A stretch of 64,000 bases of DNA, taken from assembly GCF_029955155.1 (NCBI RefSeq), contig NZ_JAPNOZ010000012.1, positions 1,061,753-1,125,752 of the forward strand. The letters run 5' to 3'. Position 1 is the stretch's first letter. The number at the start of each line of letters is the position of its first letter. A program made the position numbers and the translations under genes. The stretch is from Psychrobacillus sp. NEAU-3TGS. Lineage in GTDB: Bacteria > Bacillota > Bacilli > Bacillales_A > Planococcaceae. Under the pieces are notes generated by a model. It searched no databases, had not been told where the DNA came from, and saw only the letters and a program-made list of their open reading frames with translations. This document shows positions 17,281 to 25,319 of this stretch, piece by piece.

Positions 17281-18669
17281 TTATTTCAAAAGAGTACGCA
17301 CCAGTTTCACTTTGTTTTTATAAGGTGGGAACACTACATTTACGGGTAGCTTTGTACTTTTTTTAATAATGGATTTTTGGTGTGTAAATAAAGTGAAACT
17401 CGCCTCGCCGTGATACGCTCCAACCCCAGAATTAGCTACACCTCCGAACGGTAAGTATGCACTTCCTGCATGCGAAATCGTATCATTTATACAGCCACCG
17501 CCAAATGGAAGTTCCTCCAAAAAGTATTGTTGTGCCCGTTCATGCTCACTAAACATATATGCAGCAAGTGGTTTTGGCAATTTACGAATTTGACGAATAA
17601 TTGCTGGCAGATCGTTATAACCTATGATGGGTAATATTGGACCAAATAACTCATCTTCCATTGAGGGACTTGTGAAATCTACTCCTGAAAGTAAAGTGGG
17701 TTCTATATATAAATCCGTACAATCTGTACTTCCACCGAAAATAATTTGTTCTTTCTCATTTTCTATAACGGCTTGTAAACGGTTAAAATGATTTGTATTC
17801 ACAATTCTACCAAGGTCCGGGCTATCTTGGATGGACTTTCCGTAAAACTGAACAATAGCTTTTTTTAAAAGCACGATAAATTTTTCTTTCACTGTTTCTT
17901 CTACGACTACATAATCAGGAGCAATACAAGTTTGTCCTGCATTTACGAATTTTCCCCAAACAATTCGCTTCGCTGCTAGTTCTAAATTAGCTGTATGATC
18001 AACAATTGCTGGGCTTTTTCCACCTAGCTCAAGGGCAACTGGAGTGAGTCTTTCAGCAGCTGCTTTCATGACTAATTTTCCTACCTTCACACTTCCAGTA
18101 AAAAATATAAAATCAAATGGAGCATGGATTAGTAGAGAAGTTTCTTCTTTCTCACCTTCCACTACTCGAATATAGGTCGGATCATAAGCTTCCCCAATTA
18201 TTTTTTGTATGATTTTTGTTGTATGCGGCGTTGCTTCAGAAGGCTTTATCACTGCACAGTTTCCTCCAGCTATTGCCCCAAGTAATGGCTCCATTACTAA
18301 TTGGAAAGGATAGTTAAACGGCGCAATAATTAAAACCGTTCCATATGGATCATGTACCATAAAACTTTTAGAAGGCATTAATGCAAGCGGTGTTTTTACT
18401 TGTTTTGGCTCCATCCATTCTTCTAAATGTTTTATCATAAATGCAATATTGTCATACACTAAACCAATTTCTGTTGTATAGGCTTCAAACTCACTTTTTC
18501 TAAGATCTTGATAAAGTGCCTGTATGACATCTTTTTCATATTTTTTAATCGTCTTTTTTAATATCGTTAATTGATCTATTCGAAATTTAGTTGTTTTGGT
18601 TATGCCGGTATCAAAAAAATCTTGGTGTTCCTTCATCATTTTATCTAATTGCTGAAAGTCAAAATACAT
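17281..18669 (-). CDS. Aldehyde dehydrogenase, class 3 type (YwdH-like)
   Basis: About 462 residues of the NAD(P)-dependent aldehyde dehydrogenase fold. The cofactor loop FFTGSVKVGKLV, the catalytic Glu in LELGGKSPAIV and the nucleophile Cys in FVNAGQTCIAPDY are all present, and the C-terminus is the short class-3 type found in B. subtilis YwdH. Likely roles are oxidation of fatty or other long-chain aldehydes. The start at 18669 follows TAGGAGA; the longer ORF lacks a ribosome site. Confidence 0.85.
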   Translation of the reverse strand: MYFDFQQLDKMMKEHQDFFDTGITKTTKFRIDQLTILKKTIKKYEKDVIQALYQDLRKSEFEAYTTEIGLVYDNIAFMIKHLEEWMEPKQVKTPLALMPSKSFMVHDPYGTVLIIAPFNYPFQLVMEPLLGAIAGGNCAVIKPSEATPHTTKIIQKIIGEAYDPTYIRVVEGEKEETSLLIHAPFDFIFFTGSVKVGKLVMKAAAERLTPVALELGGKSPAIVDHTANLELAAKRIVWGKFVNAGQTCIAPDYVVVEETVKEKFIVLLKKAIVQFYGKSIQDSPDLGRIVNTNHFNRLQAVIENEKEQIIFGGSTDCTDLYIEPTLLSGVDFTSPSMEDELFGPILPIIGYNDLPAIIRQIRKLPKPLAAYMFSEHERAQQYFLEELPFGGGCINDTISHAGSAYLPFGGVANSGVGAYHGEASFTLFTHQKSIIKKSTKLPVNVVFPPYKNKVKLVRTLLK

Positions 18670-18987
18670 GCAAACATCTCCTAAAAGTATAACTTCCTTT
18701 AAAAGAATCATACTACTTGTTACTAAATTGGGAAAGGATATTAAATCTCCATTTATTTATGCATTAAAAACTTCTTTTTTTGTGTCATACATGAGAAACA
18801 CATAATGTGGAATACTTCTAAATGTAGAGAGATATATTTTTTTATCCATCCCACTCCGTTAGTCTATAAGTCTTACTTTTTGGTGCATGATATTTGATTC
18901 ATCTTTCAGATCTTTAGTTTATTTGTGAAACTGGTTAGGGTATATACTTATCAAATGGATAACAGAACACTAAAGGAGGAAATGAAC
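18670..18987. other. Intergenic interval, AT-rich, promoter region
   Basis: This interval lies between divergent genes. A TATACT (18943-18948) with a weak TATTTG 17 bases upstream could serve the small gene at 18988. I see no other structured element or coding frame. Confidence 0.4.
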
Positions 18988-19131
18988 ATGACAGAAACAG
19001 ATACTTGGTGGGAACCTATTTTTACAGGTGCATTTGAGTTAGGTCTTAACAAAGAACGGTTATCAGAATTAGACGAGGAAGCATTCTTATATTTTAAGGA
19101 AGACCTAGTCGAAACGGAGAGTAATAATTGA
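18988..19131 (+). CDS. Small acidic protein of unknown function
   Basis: A 47-residue, strongly acidic protein (MTETDTWWEPIFTGAFELG...) with no membrane segment. The start is set by AAAGGAGGA ending 7 bases before the ATG at 18988; ATG 18982 would be too close. A clear terminator follows. The paired Trp and acidic tail are distinctive, but I do not recognise the family. Confidence 0.6.
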   Translation: MTETDTWWEPIFTGAFELGLNKERLSELDEEAFLYFKEDLVETESNN

Positions 19132-19145
19132 ATAAACTTTCTACT

Positions 19146-19188
19146 TAAAAAATCAGCTTTTTCTTCAGTAAAAGAAAAGCTGATTTTT
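19146..19188 (+). terminator. Terminator after the small acidic gene
   Basis: AAAAATCAGCTTTT pairs with AAAAGCTGATTTTT around a short loop. Confidence 0.8.
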
Positions 19189-19239
19189 GCATTATTTTTC
19201 TCTTCATTTATTTATGCTAAACTTATTTATGGTGATTGA

Positions 19240-19953
19240 ATGAAAAAGATAATTTTACTTATAATTTTTTGTATGCTATTCGGTTGTGAAGTTATCTCTT
19301 CCGATGAAAGCACAGAAACTAAGCAAGCATCTCCCGTTGAGGTAATAGATGTTATAGACGGGGATACAATTAAAGTAATGTATAACGGAAAAGTAGAGAT
19401 AATAAGATACTTACTAATTGACACACCTGAATTACATCATCAAACACTTGGAAAACAACCATACGGAGAAGAAGCGAAGTCCCGCAACAAACAATTGCTC
19501 GATAGTGGAGAGGTTACAATTGAATTTGATGCTGGGGATCGATTGGATGATTACAATCGAATGCTTGCTTATATTTATGTGGATGGTGTCAGTGTCCAAG
19601 AAACACTTCTAGAAGAAGGGTTAGCACGCGTAGCATATGTCTTTCCTCCAAACACAAAATACATAGATGTTTTTGAAAAAGCAGAAGAAAGAGGAAAAAA
19701 TGAAAAACTTGGTGTTTGGCAAACGCCGGGCTACGTAACGGATCGAGGATTTAACACTGCTGTCCTAAATAATAACCAAAAGGTCCCTTCTGAAACAAAT
19801 GGAAAATGCCTTATAAAAGGAAATATAAATCGGCAGGGCAAGAAAATTTACCATATCCCGAGCGGTAAGCATTATGAGGAAACTAAACCGGAAGAATGGT
19901 TTTGTTCTGAACAGGATGCAGTGAAAGCTGGCTTTAAAAAATCTGGTGAGTAA
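19240..19953 (+). CDS. Secreted or lipid-anchored thermonuclease (SNase family)
   Basis: A 237-residue protein. Residues 1-16 form a signal peptide with a lipobox-like LFGC. The staphylococcal nuclease fold follows (VIDVIDGDTIKV, RYLLIDTPE, YGEEAK, DRLDDYNRMLAYIYVDG, LLEEGLARV), with the Asp/Arg/Glu catalytic residues in place. After it comes a 45-residue tail with two Cys (CLIKGNIN... WFCSEQDAVKAGF), common in Bacillales secreted nucleases. It probably degrades extracellular DNA/RNA. Confidence 0.85.
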   Translation: MKKIILLIIFCMLFGCEVISSDESTETKQASPVEVIDVIDGDTIKVMYNGKVEIIRYLLIDTPELHHQTLGKQPYGEEAKSRNKQLLDSGEVTIEFDAGDRLDDYNRMLAYIYVDGVSVQETLLEEGLARVAYVFPPNTKYIDVFEKAEERGKNEKLGVWQTPGYVTDRGFNTAVLNNNQKVPSETNGKCLIKGNINRQGKKIYHIPSGKHYEETKPEEWFCSEQDAVKAGFKKSGE

Positions 19954-20028
19954 CTAGTAACTGGCTTATCAATATTGCAAGTGTTCTCTCATTTATTCAA
20001 TATAATCCATAAATCGGGCTGAAAAATA

Positions 20029-20065
20029 ACACCCAAGCTGTTTATAAAGCCGCTTGGGTGTTTTT
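20029..20065. terminator. Terminator between convergent nuclease and yutG genes
   Basis: The arms ACACCCAAGC and GCTTGGGTGT are followed by T5 on the plus strand. Confidence 0.8.
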
Positions 20066-20071
20066 CAATTA

Positions 20072-20656
20072 TTAAGTTCTAACATCTTTTATTTTCGATT
20101 CAGGTGCAGTTTCTTCTGGCTTGATATCTTCAAATGTTTCATTTGCTTCTTCTAGATCTCTTGTGCGATGTGCTAAACGAGAAGCAGCACTTGCAGCTAT
20201 ACTACATACTAAATCATCTAAAAAAGTATGCACTCCGATCCCTATTTTCGTGTCAAGCTTGGATATAATTCCAATTTTATTTTTATCTAAATGACCAAAT
20301 GTAGTCACAGCAATACTACCGTAAGTAAACACTGCTCCTAGGGCAATTGTTTCATCTACACCAAATAACCCTTCATCTGCTTCTACAATTTGTTGTAAAG
20401 GTGCAGATAGCATCTTCTTCTCTGCAAGCTCATCTAATTCGACACCTACTAAAATAGCGTGCTGCATTTCTCTTTTTTTCAAAACACTTTTCACCGATTC
20501 CACACAGTGATCGATCGTTAACCCTTTATTATACGGTGTTTGCATTTCGTAAACAATTTTAGCGATTTCCTCAATTGTTACCCCTCTTCGTAGCAATGCA
20601 TCATTTGCAGCTTTTTCCACTACTCGTGAATGTACTCTTGACGTCTGTCTATCCAA
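20072..20656 (-). CDS. yutG: Phosphatidylglycerophosphatase A-related protein (YutG)
   Basis: 194 residues matching the PgpA-like YutG family of Bacillales. The motif TFLDDLVCSIAASAASRLAHRTRD near the C-terminus and an N-terminal helical region are typical. It is proposed to dephosphorylate phosphatidylglycerophosphate in phospholipid synthesis. The start is a TTG behind AAAGGGGG with an 8-base spacer. The C-terminal tail is acidic and not conserved. Confidence 0.75.
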   Translation of the reverse strand: MDRQTSRVHSRVVEKAANDALLRRGVTIEEIAKIVYEMQTPYNKGLTIDHCVESVKSVLKKREMQHAILVGVELDELAEKKMLSAPLQQIVEADEGLFGVDETIALGAVFTYGSIAVTTFGHLDKNKIGIISKLDTKIGIGVHTFLDDLVCSIAASAASRLAHRTRDLEEANETFEDIKPEETAPESKIKDVRT

Positions 20657-20822
20657 TTAAACTGCCCCCTTTAGTAATTTTTTCGATGCTTTAATTCATT
20701 TTTAGTATGCAAGCACTTGGTTTTACTAAACACAATGTTTCATGTGATGGATGTTTATTATACCTCTGTTCATGTATATGTTACAATTTCTATACAACAT
20801 GATTACTTGTAGGAGGTTCTAT

Positions 20823-21545
20823 ATGAACAGAGGAGTTGTACAGGACTTAACGCTTTTTAGTAATGCATTGCAAGAAGATATGCAATTACTTATTTACTTA
20901 CCACCCAATTATTCCCCACTATATAAATATTCTATTCTTATCGCAAACGATGGAAAAGATTATTTTCAGTTAGGGCGTATTACACGAGTAGCAGATGAAT
21001 TATATGAAAAAAAAGAAATCGAAAACTTAATCATTGTTGGTGTTCCCTACAAAAGTGTAAAAGATCGTAGAGAAAAATATCATCCGGATGGTGAAAAGCA
21101 TCAAGCATATATTCGATTTTTAGCACAGGAACTTATCCCATACATAGATGCAAACTACCCTACTTATCAAATTGGAATGGGACGTGCATTAATTGGCGAT
21201 TCTCTTGCTGCTACTGTATCTTTACTCACAGCGCTTCAATATCCGAATACATTCGGTAAGGTTATACTACACTCACCGCTAGTAAATGAGTATGTATTAT
21301 CTCAAGTGGAAAGTCATAAAGTTGTTCATGCCTTCTCTCTTTATCATGTCTTCGGAAAAGGCGAGACAGCAGTTAAAACAGGAGACGGCTTATTAACCGA
21401 TTTCGTCACCTCCAATCGAAATTTGCATAATTTAATAATAAAAAAAGGATTTTCCACGTTTTATGACGAATTAGATGGAGACCATACTTGGAAGCTTTGG
21501 CAGCCAGATATGAAAAGATCACTAAAAAACAATTTCGGCTTATAA
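20823..21545 (+). CDS. yjcH: Putative esterase of the YjcH type
   Basis: An alpha/beta hydrolase of the enterochelin-esterase-like family, 240 residues. It shows the nucleophile elbow ALIGDSLAATVS (Ser in GDSLA), the oxyanion region YSILIANDGKDYF and the catalytic His in DGDHTWKLW. The ORF begins 24 codons earlier, but AGGAGGT just before the ATG at 20823 fixes the start. It heads the yjcH-yjcG-yjcF order that is conserved in B. subtilis. Natural substrate unknown. Confidence 0.82.
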   Translation: MNRGVVQDLTLFSNALQEDMQLLIYLPPNYSPLYKYSILIANDGKDYFQLGRITRVADELYEKKEIENLIIVGVPYKSVKDRREKYHPDGEKHQAYIRFLAQELIPYIDANYPTYQIGMGRALIGDSLAATVSLLTALQYPNTFGKVILHSPLVNEYVLSQVESHKVVHAFSLYHVFGKGETAVKTGDGLLTDFVTSNRNLHNLIIKKGFSTFYDELDGDHTWKLWQPDMKRSLKNNFGL

Positions 21546-21603
21546 ATAATTTTTTGTTATACTGATTAAGTGGAATATTAAAACTTCGAGGAGGTAATGA
21601 AAA

Positions 21604-22119
21604 ATGAAATACGGTATTGTTGCTTTCCCATCTAAAAAAGTACAGGACTTTGCTAACTCCTATAGAAAGCGTTATGATCCCCATTATGCATTAATCACAC
21701 CGCATATGACGATTAAAGGAGTATTCGAAGCAAACGAAAACGAAATCAAGAAAATTGCAGAAAATGTAGCACATGTTGCAAAAGATCATAAACCGTTTAC
21801 GCTAAAAACGTCTAAAGTAAGCTCGTTTGCCCCTGTTACAAATGCTATCTACTTTAAGGTTGAACCAACAGAGGATTTAATCTCCTTACACAAAAGCTTA
21901 AATGCAATTGGATTTAATGACGATGAAACCTATGCATTTGTGCCACATATTACAATTGCACAAAAAATGAATGCTAGTGAACACGATGATATTTATCCTC
22001 AGTTAAAAATGATTGGGGCCGAATTCGAAGAACAAATCGATCGCATTCATTTATTGTATCAACTTGAAGATGGTTCTTGGACCGTTTATGAAACATTTAG
22101 ATTGTCTGGAGCTGAATAA
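21604..22119 (+). CDS. yjcG: 2'-5' RNA ligase-like 2H phosphoesterase YjcG
   Basis: 171 residues with the two HxT motifs that define the 2H phosphoesterase fold: HMTIKG near residue 34 and HITIAQ near residue 117. The family hydrolyses cyclic phosphodiesters on RNA or nucleotides; YjcG itself has no proven substrate. The start is the ATG behind CGAGGAGG. The spacing of 3 bases to the next gene indicates coupled expression. Confidence 0.87.
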   Translation: MKYGIVAFPSKKVQDFANSYRKRYDPHYALITPHMTIKGVFEANENEIKKIAENVAHVAKDHKPFTLKTSKVSSFAPVTNAIYFKVEPTEDLISLHKSLNAIGFNDDETYAFVPHITIAQKMNASEHDDIYPQLKMIGAEFEEQIDRIHLLYQLEDGSWTVYETFRLSGAE

Positions 22120-22122
22120 GTA

Positions 22123-22551
22123 TTGGTTATTGCGAAGAAAGTAGAAACGGAAAAAGAATATCAAGATGCAATCCTCGTTCGACGAAAAGTCTTTGTAGAA
22201 GAACAAGATGTGCCACTTCATCTGGAATTAGATGAATATGATGCGGATGCAGTTCATTTTGTTGCGTATGATGGAGAAACACCTTTTGGCGCAGGTCGTA
22301 TTCGCTCGACTGAACCATCTATCGGTAAAGTAGAACGTGTTTGTATTTTACCTGAATATAGAGGCAAAAACTTTGGCAATTTAATGATGCAATGTATGGA
22401 AGATTATGCTTTTTCGAATGGTTTTCAAAAGCTGAAGTTAAATGCCCAAAGCTATGCTATTCCATTTTATGAAAAAAGACAATACACGATTACTTCTCCT
22501 GAATTTTTAGAAGCAGGAATTCCGCATCGTGCGATGGATAAAAGTTTATAG
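22123..22551 (+). CDS. yjcF: GNAT family N-acetyltransferase YjcF
   Basis: 142 residues with the GNAT acetyl-CoA motif VERVCILPEYRGKNFGNLMMQ and the late motif FYEKRQYT. This matches YjcF, whose substrate is unknown. The start is a TTG at 22123, three bases after the yjcG stop, with GGAG 11 bases upstream, so initiation may depend on coupling. A bidirectional terminator follows. Confidence 0.82.
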   Translation: MVIAKKVETEKEYQDAILVRRKVFVEEQDVPLHLELDEYDADAVHFVAYDGETPFGAGRIRSTEPSIGKVERVCILPEYRGKNFGNLMMQCMEDYAFSNGFQKLKLNAQSYAIPFYEKRQYTITSPEFLEAGIPHRAMDKSL

Positions 22552-22560
22552 TTGTAGCTA

Positions 22561-22600
22561 ATAAAAGTGGAATGCACGAAGGATGCATTCCACTTTTATA
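22561..22600. terminator. Bidirectional terminator after yjcF
   Basis: AAAAGTGGAATGCA and TGCATTCCACTTTT form a perfect dyad with T/A runs on both sides. It also closes the small minus-strand ORF at 22626-22757. Confidence 0.85.
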
Positions 22601-22625
22601 GTTTAATATTAAAAAGAACAAGTAT

Positions 22626-22757
22626 TTAAATCAATTTCATGATTACCGTTATTAAAATGTGTAGAGTATCAGCAACGACCAATGCAATTGCCAACATGCA
22701 GAATGTTGCTAACGGATCCTTGGAAAGAAAATATGCCACCGTATTTTTAGGTGGCAT
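22626..22757 (-). CDS. Possible 43-residue membrane peptide
   Basis: On the minus strand an ATG opens a 43-residue frame. Residues 18-43 are one long hydrophobic helix (FCMLAIALVVADTLHILITV) after a short polar start (MPPKNTVAYFLSKDPL). It ends 26 bases before a bidirectional terminator, which supports a real transcript. No good ribosome site is seen (AAAGAAAG only). The start codon lies inside a strong hairpin (see the separate entry). I do not recognise a family. Confidence 0.4.
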   Translation of the reverse strand: MPPKNTVAYFLSKDPLATFCMLAIALVVADTLHILITVIMKLI

Positions 22758-22768
22758 GCTTTCTTTTA
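22724..22768. repeat. Hairpin enclosing the start codon of the 43-residue ORF
   Basis: AAAGAAAATATGCCACC pairs with GGTGGCATGCTTTCTTT around a 9-base loop, with one or two mismatches. On the minus strand the 5' arm contains the ATG of the small ORF. Confidence 0.6.
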
Positions 22769-22926
22769 ATTGGAGTAACTCCCTACTTTCCCGGATAGAT
22801 TTTGAAGTGAGGATGTTTTACCTAAAATAACTTCGATATACACTATGCTATATGAGTCAATTGTCCACTTAATAATAAATGAATTGCGTATTATAAAACT
22901 AATCTGTTATTAAGGAGGTGCCCGTT

Positions 22927-23316
22927 ATGCCAGGAAAAAAAGGGAATAGCAGTAGTTCATCCTCAGGTAGTTCATCTTCAGGAAGTACTTCTTCAAATAG
23001 TTCTACTACTTCAAGTTCTTCGACTCGTAGCTCGTCTTCAAGTAGCTCTTCAGGAAGAAAAGGAAGAAGTACATCTTCTTCAGGAAGCACTTCTTCAAGT
23101 GGTTCTACTTCCACACGTTCTTCGACCGGAAGCTCGTCTTCAAGTAGTTCTTCAAGAAGGAAAGGAAGAAGTACATCTTCTTCAGGAAGCACTTCTTCAA
23201 GTGGTTCTACTTCTACAAGTTCTTCCACTGGAAGCTCGTCTTCAAGTAGCCATTCAGGAAGAAAGGGAAGATCATCTTCCTCAGGAAGTACATCATCAGG
23301 AAGCACTTCTTCTTAA
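22927..23316 (+). CDS. Ser-rich repeat protein, candidate CotG-like spore coat protein
   Basis: A 129-residue low-complexity protein that is well over half Ser, with Gly, Thr and spaced basic blocks. The unit (S)GRKGRSTSSSGSTSSSGSTST occurs about twice in near-identical DNA form and partly a third and fourth time. AAGGAGGTG lies 6 bases before the ATG. It resembles in design, not in sequence, the CotG and CotB C-terminal repeats that CotH phosphorylates, and a CotH gene follows directly. A coat protein and CotH substrate is my inference. The minus strand is also open here (a Glu/Leu/Pro-rich frame), but only as a mirror of the Ser codons. Confidence 0.8.
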   Translation: MPGKKGNSSSSSSGSSSSGSTSSNSSTTSSSSTRSSSSSSSSGRKGRSTSSSGSTSSSGSTSTRSSTGSSSSSSSSRRKGRSTSSSGSTSSSGSTSTSSSTGSSSSSSHSGRKGRSSSSGSTSSGSTSS

Positions 23317-23334
23317 TATATTTACTTAAAAAAA

Positions 23335-23405
23335 TTAAAAGCTTTCCTTTAATCAATATTTGATCAATAAAATAATCAATATGATCGATTAAGGAAGGCT
23401 TTTAA
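23335..23405 (+). terminator. Long dyad, probable terminator after the Ser-rich gene
   Basis: TTAAAAGCTTTCCTTTAATC pairs imperfectly with GATTAAGGAAGGCTTTTAA around an AT-rich loop with smaller ATCAAT/ATTGAT dyads. It ends in TTTT. Confidence 0.6.
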
Positions 23406-23429
23406 GCCAGCCAAATATTGAAAATCTGA

Positions 23430-23480
23430 CAACTAACATAGCTATTGTTCATCTTGTCTGCACAATAGCTATGTTAGTTG
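23430..23480. repeat. Perfect 19-bp inverted repeat upstream of cotH
   Basis: CAACTAACATAGCTATTGT (23430-23448) and its exact reverse complement (23462-23480) flank a 13-base loop. No T run follows, so this is not a standard terminator. It lies 53 bases before the CotH start and could be an operator or an RNA stem in the leader. Confidence 0.85.
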
Positions 23481-23532
23481 CCAGCACATTAATAACTGCA
23501 CAATCCATCATTAATTAAAAGGAGGTGAATAT

Positions 23533-24618
23533 ATGTCAAATCTCATTCCTTCTTATCATTTAATGATTGAGGAAGATGACTTGAACCGATTAAGAAAAAA
23601 CTTAACGAATGATAAATCTATTTCCACCAAATTGAAAATAGAAAATACTATTTATGATATTAGTATTGCTTATCGTGGCTCTTATACAAGAAAATTCCGA
23701 AAAAGATCTTATTTAATTGGTTTCGATGATCCCGAAGAGTTTGCGGGTGTACGTAAAATTCACCTTAATGCGGAGTATAGAGATCCTTCCCTTATTCGCA
23801 ATAAACTTTCATTGGACTTTTTTCAAGATCTTGGAGTATTAGCACCAGATAGCCAGCATATTAATCTTTACAGGAATGGTTCATTTAAAGGTGTATATTT
23901 ACAATTAGAGTCCGTAGACGATATGTTTCTGAAGAAGAGAGGTCTATCAACAGGTCCGATTTACTATGCCGTAAACAATGATGCGAATTTTTGCTTCACA
24001 AGAGACGATCAACCCAAAGAGTCAATATTGTCGGGCTATATCCAAGCATATGGTAACCCTTCCGATGATGAATTTCTTACAGAGTTAATTTCAAGGATAA
24101 ATACTACCTCCAAACCTAAATTCCTCGGTGAAATCTCCCAACACATGAATATGGAGCAATTCATACTCTGGTTAGTTGGAGCAATTTGTACAATGAATAA
24201 TGATGGTTTTACACATAACTATGCTCTTTATCGTAATAGTGACACTTGTTTATTTGAAGTGCTTCCTTGGGATTACGATGCAACATGGGGGCGAAAAGTA
24301 AGTGGCGGACTGATGGAGCATACTTACGTCCCTATCGAAGGAAAAAAGGGAAATTATCTTTGTTCGCTTCTTATGCAGTTACCAGAATTCCGCAAACGAT
24401 ATAAAAAAGTATTAAAAGAAATTCTTGATACAAAGTTTACTGTGGAATATATGGAAGATAAAGTATTATCACTGCATGAATATGTACGCCCCCACATTAT
24501 TCTAGACCCCTATAAAAAAAATAAAATAGAACAGTTTGATGAAGAACCAGAAATAATTTTTCAATTTATACGTGATCGTAGTAATTATTTAAGAGAAAAT
24601 CTTAGCAAATTAGATTAA
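23533..24618 (+). CDS. cotH: CotH-family spore coat protein kinase
   Basis: 361 residues of the CotH kinase fold. It shows the ATP-site region with Arg/Lys (YRGSYTRKFRKRSYLIGF), a middle NKLSLDFFQDLG helix, and the catalytic/metal motif EVLPWDYDATWGR near residues 236-248. CotH is an atypical Ser kinase that phosphorylates coat proteins CotB and CotG in B. subtilis and is needed for outer coat assembly. Here it sits between the Ser-rich gene and a SET gene, with CotB homologues 3-5 kb away. AAAGGAGGTG precedes the ATG. Sporulation-specific expression is expected but no clear sigma-K promoter was found. Confidence 0.88.
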   Translation: MSNLIPSYHLMIEEDDLNRLRKNLTNDKSISTKLKIENTIYDISIAYRGSYTRKFRKRSYLIGFDDPEEFAGVRKIHLNAEYRDPSLIRNKLSLDFFQDLGVLAPDSQHINLYRNGSFKGVYLQLESVDDMFLKKRGLSTGPIYYAVNNDANFCFTRDDQPKESILSGYIQAYGNPSDDEFLTELISRINTTSKPKFLGEISQHMNMEQFILWLVGAICTMNNDGFTHNYALYRNSDTCLFEVLPWDYDATWGRKVSGGLMEHTYVPIEGKKGNYLCSLLMQLPEFRKRYKKVLKEILDTKFTVEYMEDKVLSLHEYVRPHIILDPYKKNKIEQFDEEPEIIFQFIRDRSNYLRENLSKLD

Positions 24619-24633
24619 GAAAGGAGTTAAGCA

Positions 24634-25008
24634 TTGCTACCGATTTGTATAAAAGATACTGCAAAGTATGGGCGAGGGATATTTGCTACACGTGCTATTA
24701 AAAAGGATGAGCTGATAGAAGCATCTCCTGTTATAGTATCACCAAAAGAAGAATGGAAATATTTAAAAAAGACAGTCCTTTATTATTACTGCTTTCACTG
24801 GGGAAAAAAAGATACAGCCATCGCATTAGGATATGGGGCATTATTTAATCATTCTTACACTCCAAATATAAGATTTAAAAATAATAAAGAAAACTTAACT
24901 ATAGATTTTCACGCCTTAGAAGATATTAAAGAAGGCGAGGAATTAACAATAAACTACTCCGGAGATCCAGCGGATATGTCTAAGTTATGGTTTGATGTGA
25001 TTGAATAA
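24634..25008 (+). CDS. SET domain protein, putative lysine methyltransferase
   Basis: 124 residues covering a minimal SET domain: GRGIFATRAIKKDELIEASPV at the N-terminus, the pseudoknot motif ALFNHSYTPNIRF and ELTINYSGDP at the C-terminus. There are no flanking pre/post-SET domains. SET enzymes methylate Lys on proteins using SAM. The start is a TTG behind AAAGGAG, 16 bases after cotH, so the two should be co-transcribed. The Lys/Arg blocks of the Ser-rich protein upstream are possible targets; that is conjecture. Confidence 0.85.
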   Translation: MLPICIKDTAKYGRGIFATRAIKKDELIEASPVIVSPKEEWKYLKKTVLYYYCFHWGKKDTAIALGYGALFNHSYTPNIRFKNNKENLTIDFHALEDIKEGEELTINYSGDPADMSKLWFDVIE

Positions 25009-25319
25009 TGTTTTGACATTCCCCTCTTTAAGGATGTTAAAAATTTTTTATACAAAAAACTACTCTATCACTATCTAGATGGAGTAGTTTTTCAATTTAT
25101 TTTGAATGAGAGTTTTGAAATCTTGCTCAGTCAGTTTGACAAATTATTTCGCAGCACTACAGACTTGTTGCTTTAAACTATGAATAAATCGAACTTTGCA
25201 AAAACCAATTCTTGTGTACAGTAAATCGAACTCTCCCGATAATCGCTCTATCTCCTTTAAAAATCATAGCAATCACTTGATCAGCCTCTTTAGAGAATCT
25301 ATTTGCTGAAAATTGTAGC
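25009..25319. other. Intergenic interval with terminator and a doubtful small ORF
   Basis: The terminator at 25054-25093 closes the cotH-SET transcript. The rest has no confident gene. On the minus strand a 50-codon frame (25178-25330, TTG start inside the ArsB-like gene, no ribosome site) encodes a soluble-looking peptide with FSKEADQVIAMIFKGD. It could be a fragment of a lost gene, but I would not call it a CDS. Confidence 0.4.
25054..25093 (+). terminator. Terminator of the cotH-SET transcript
   Basis: AAAAAACTACTC pairs with GAGTAGTTTTT. Confidence 0.8.

Noticed and set aside
22899-23306. Long Glu/Leu/Pro-rich minus-strand frame opposite the Ser-rich gene
   Set aside because: It is the mirror of TCT/AGT/TCA Ser codons. 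The plus strand has a strong ribosome site, normal start and fitting context; the minus strand has none.
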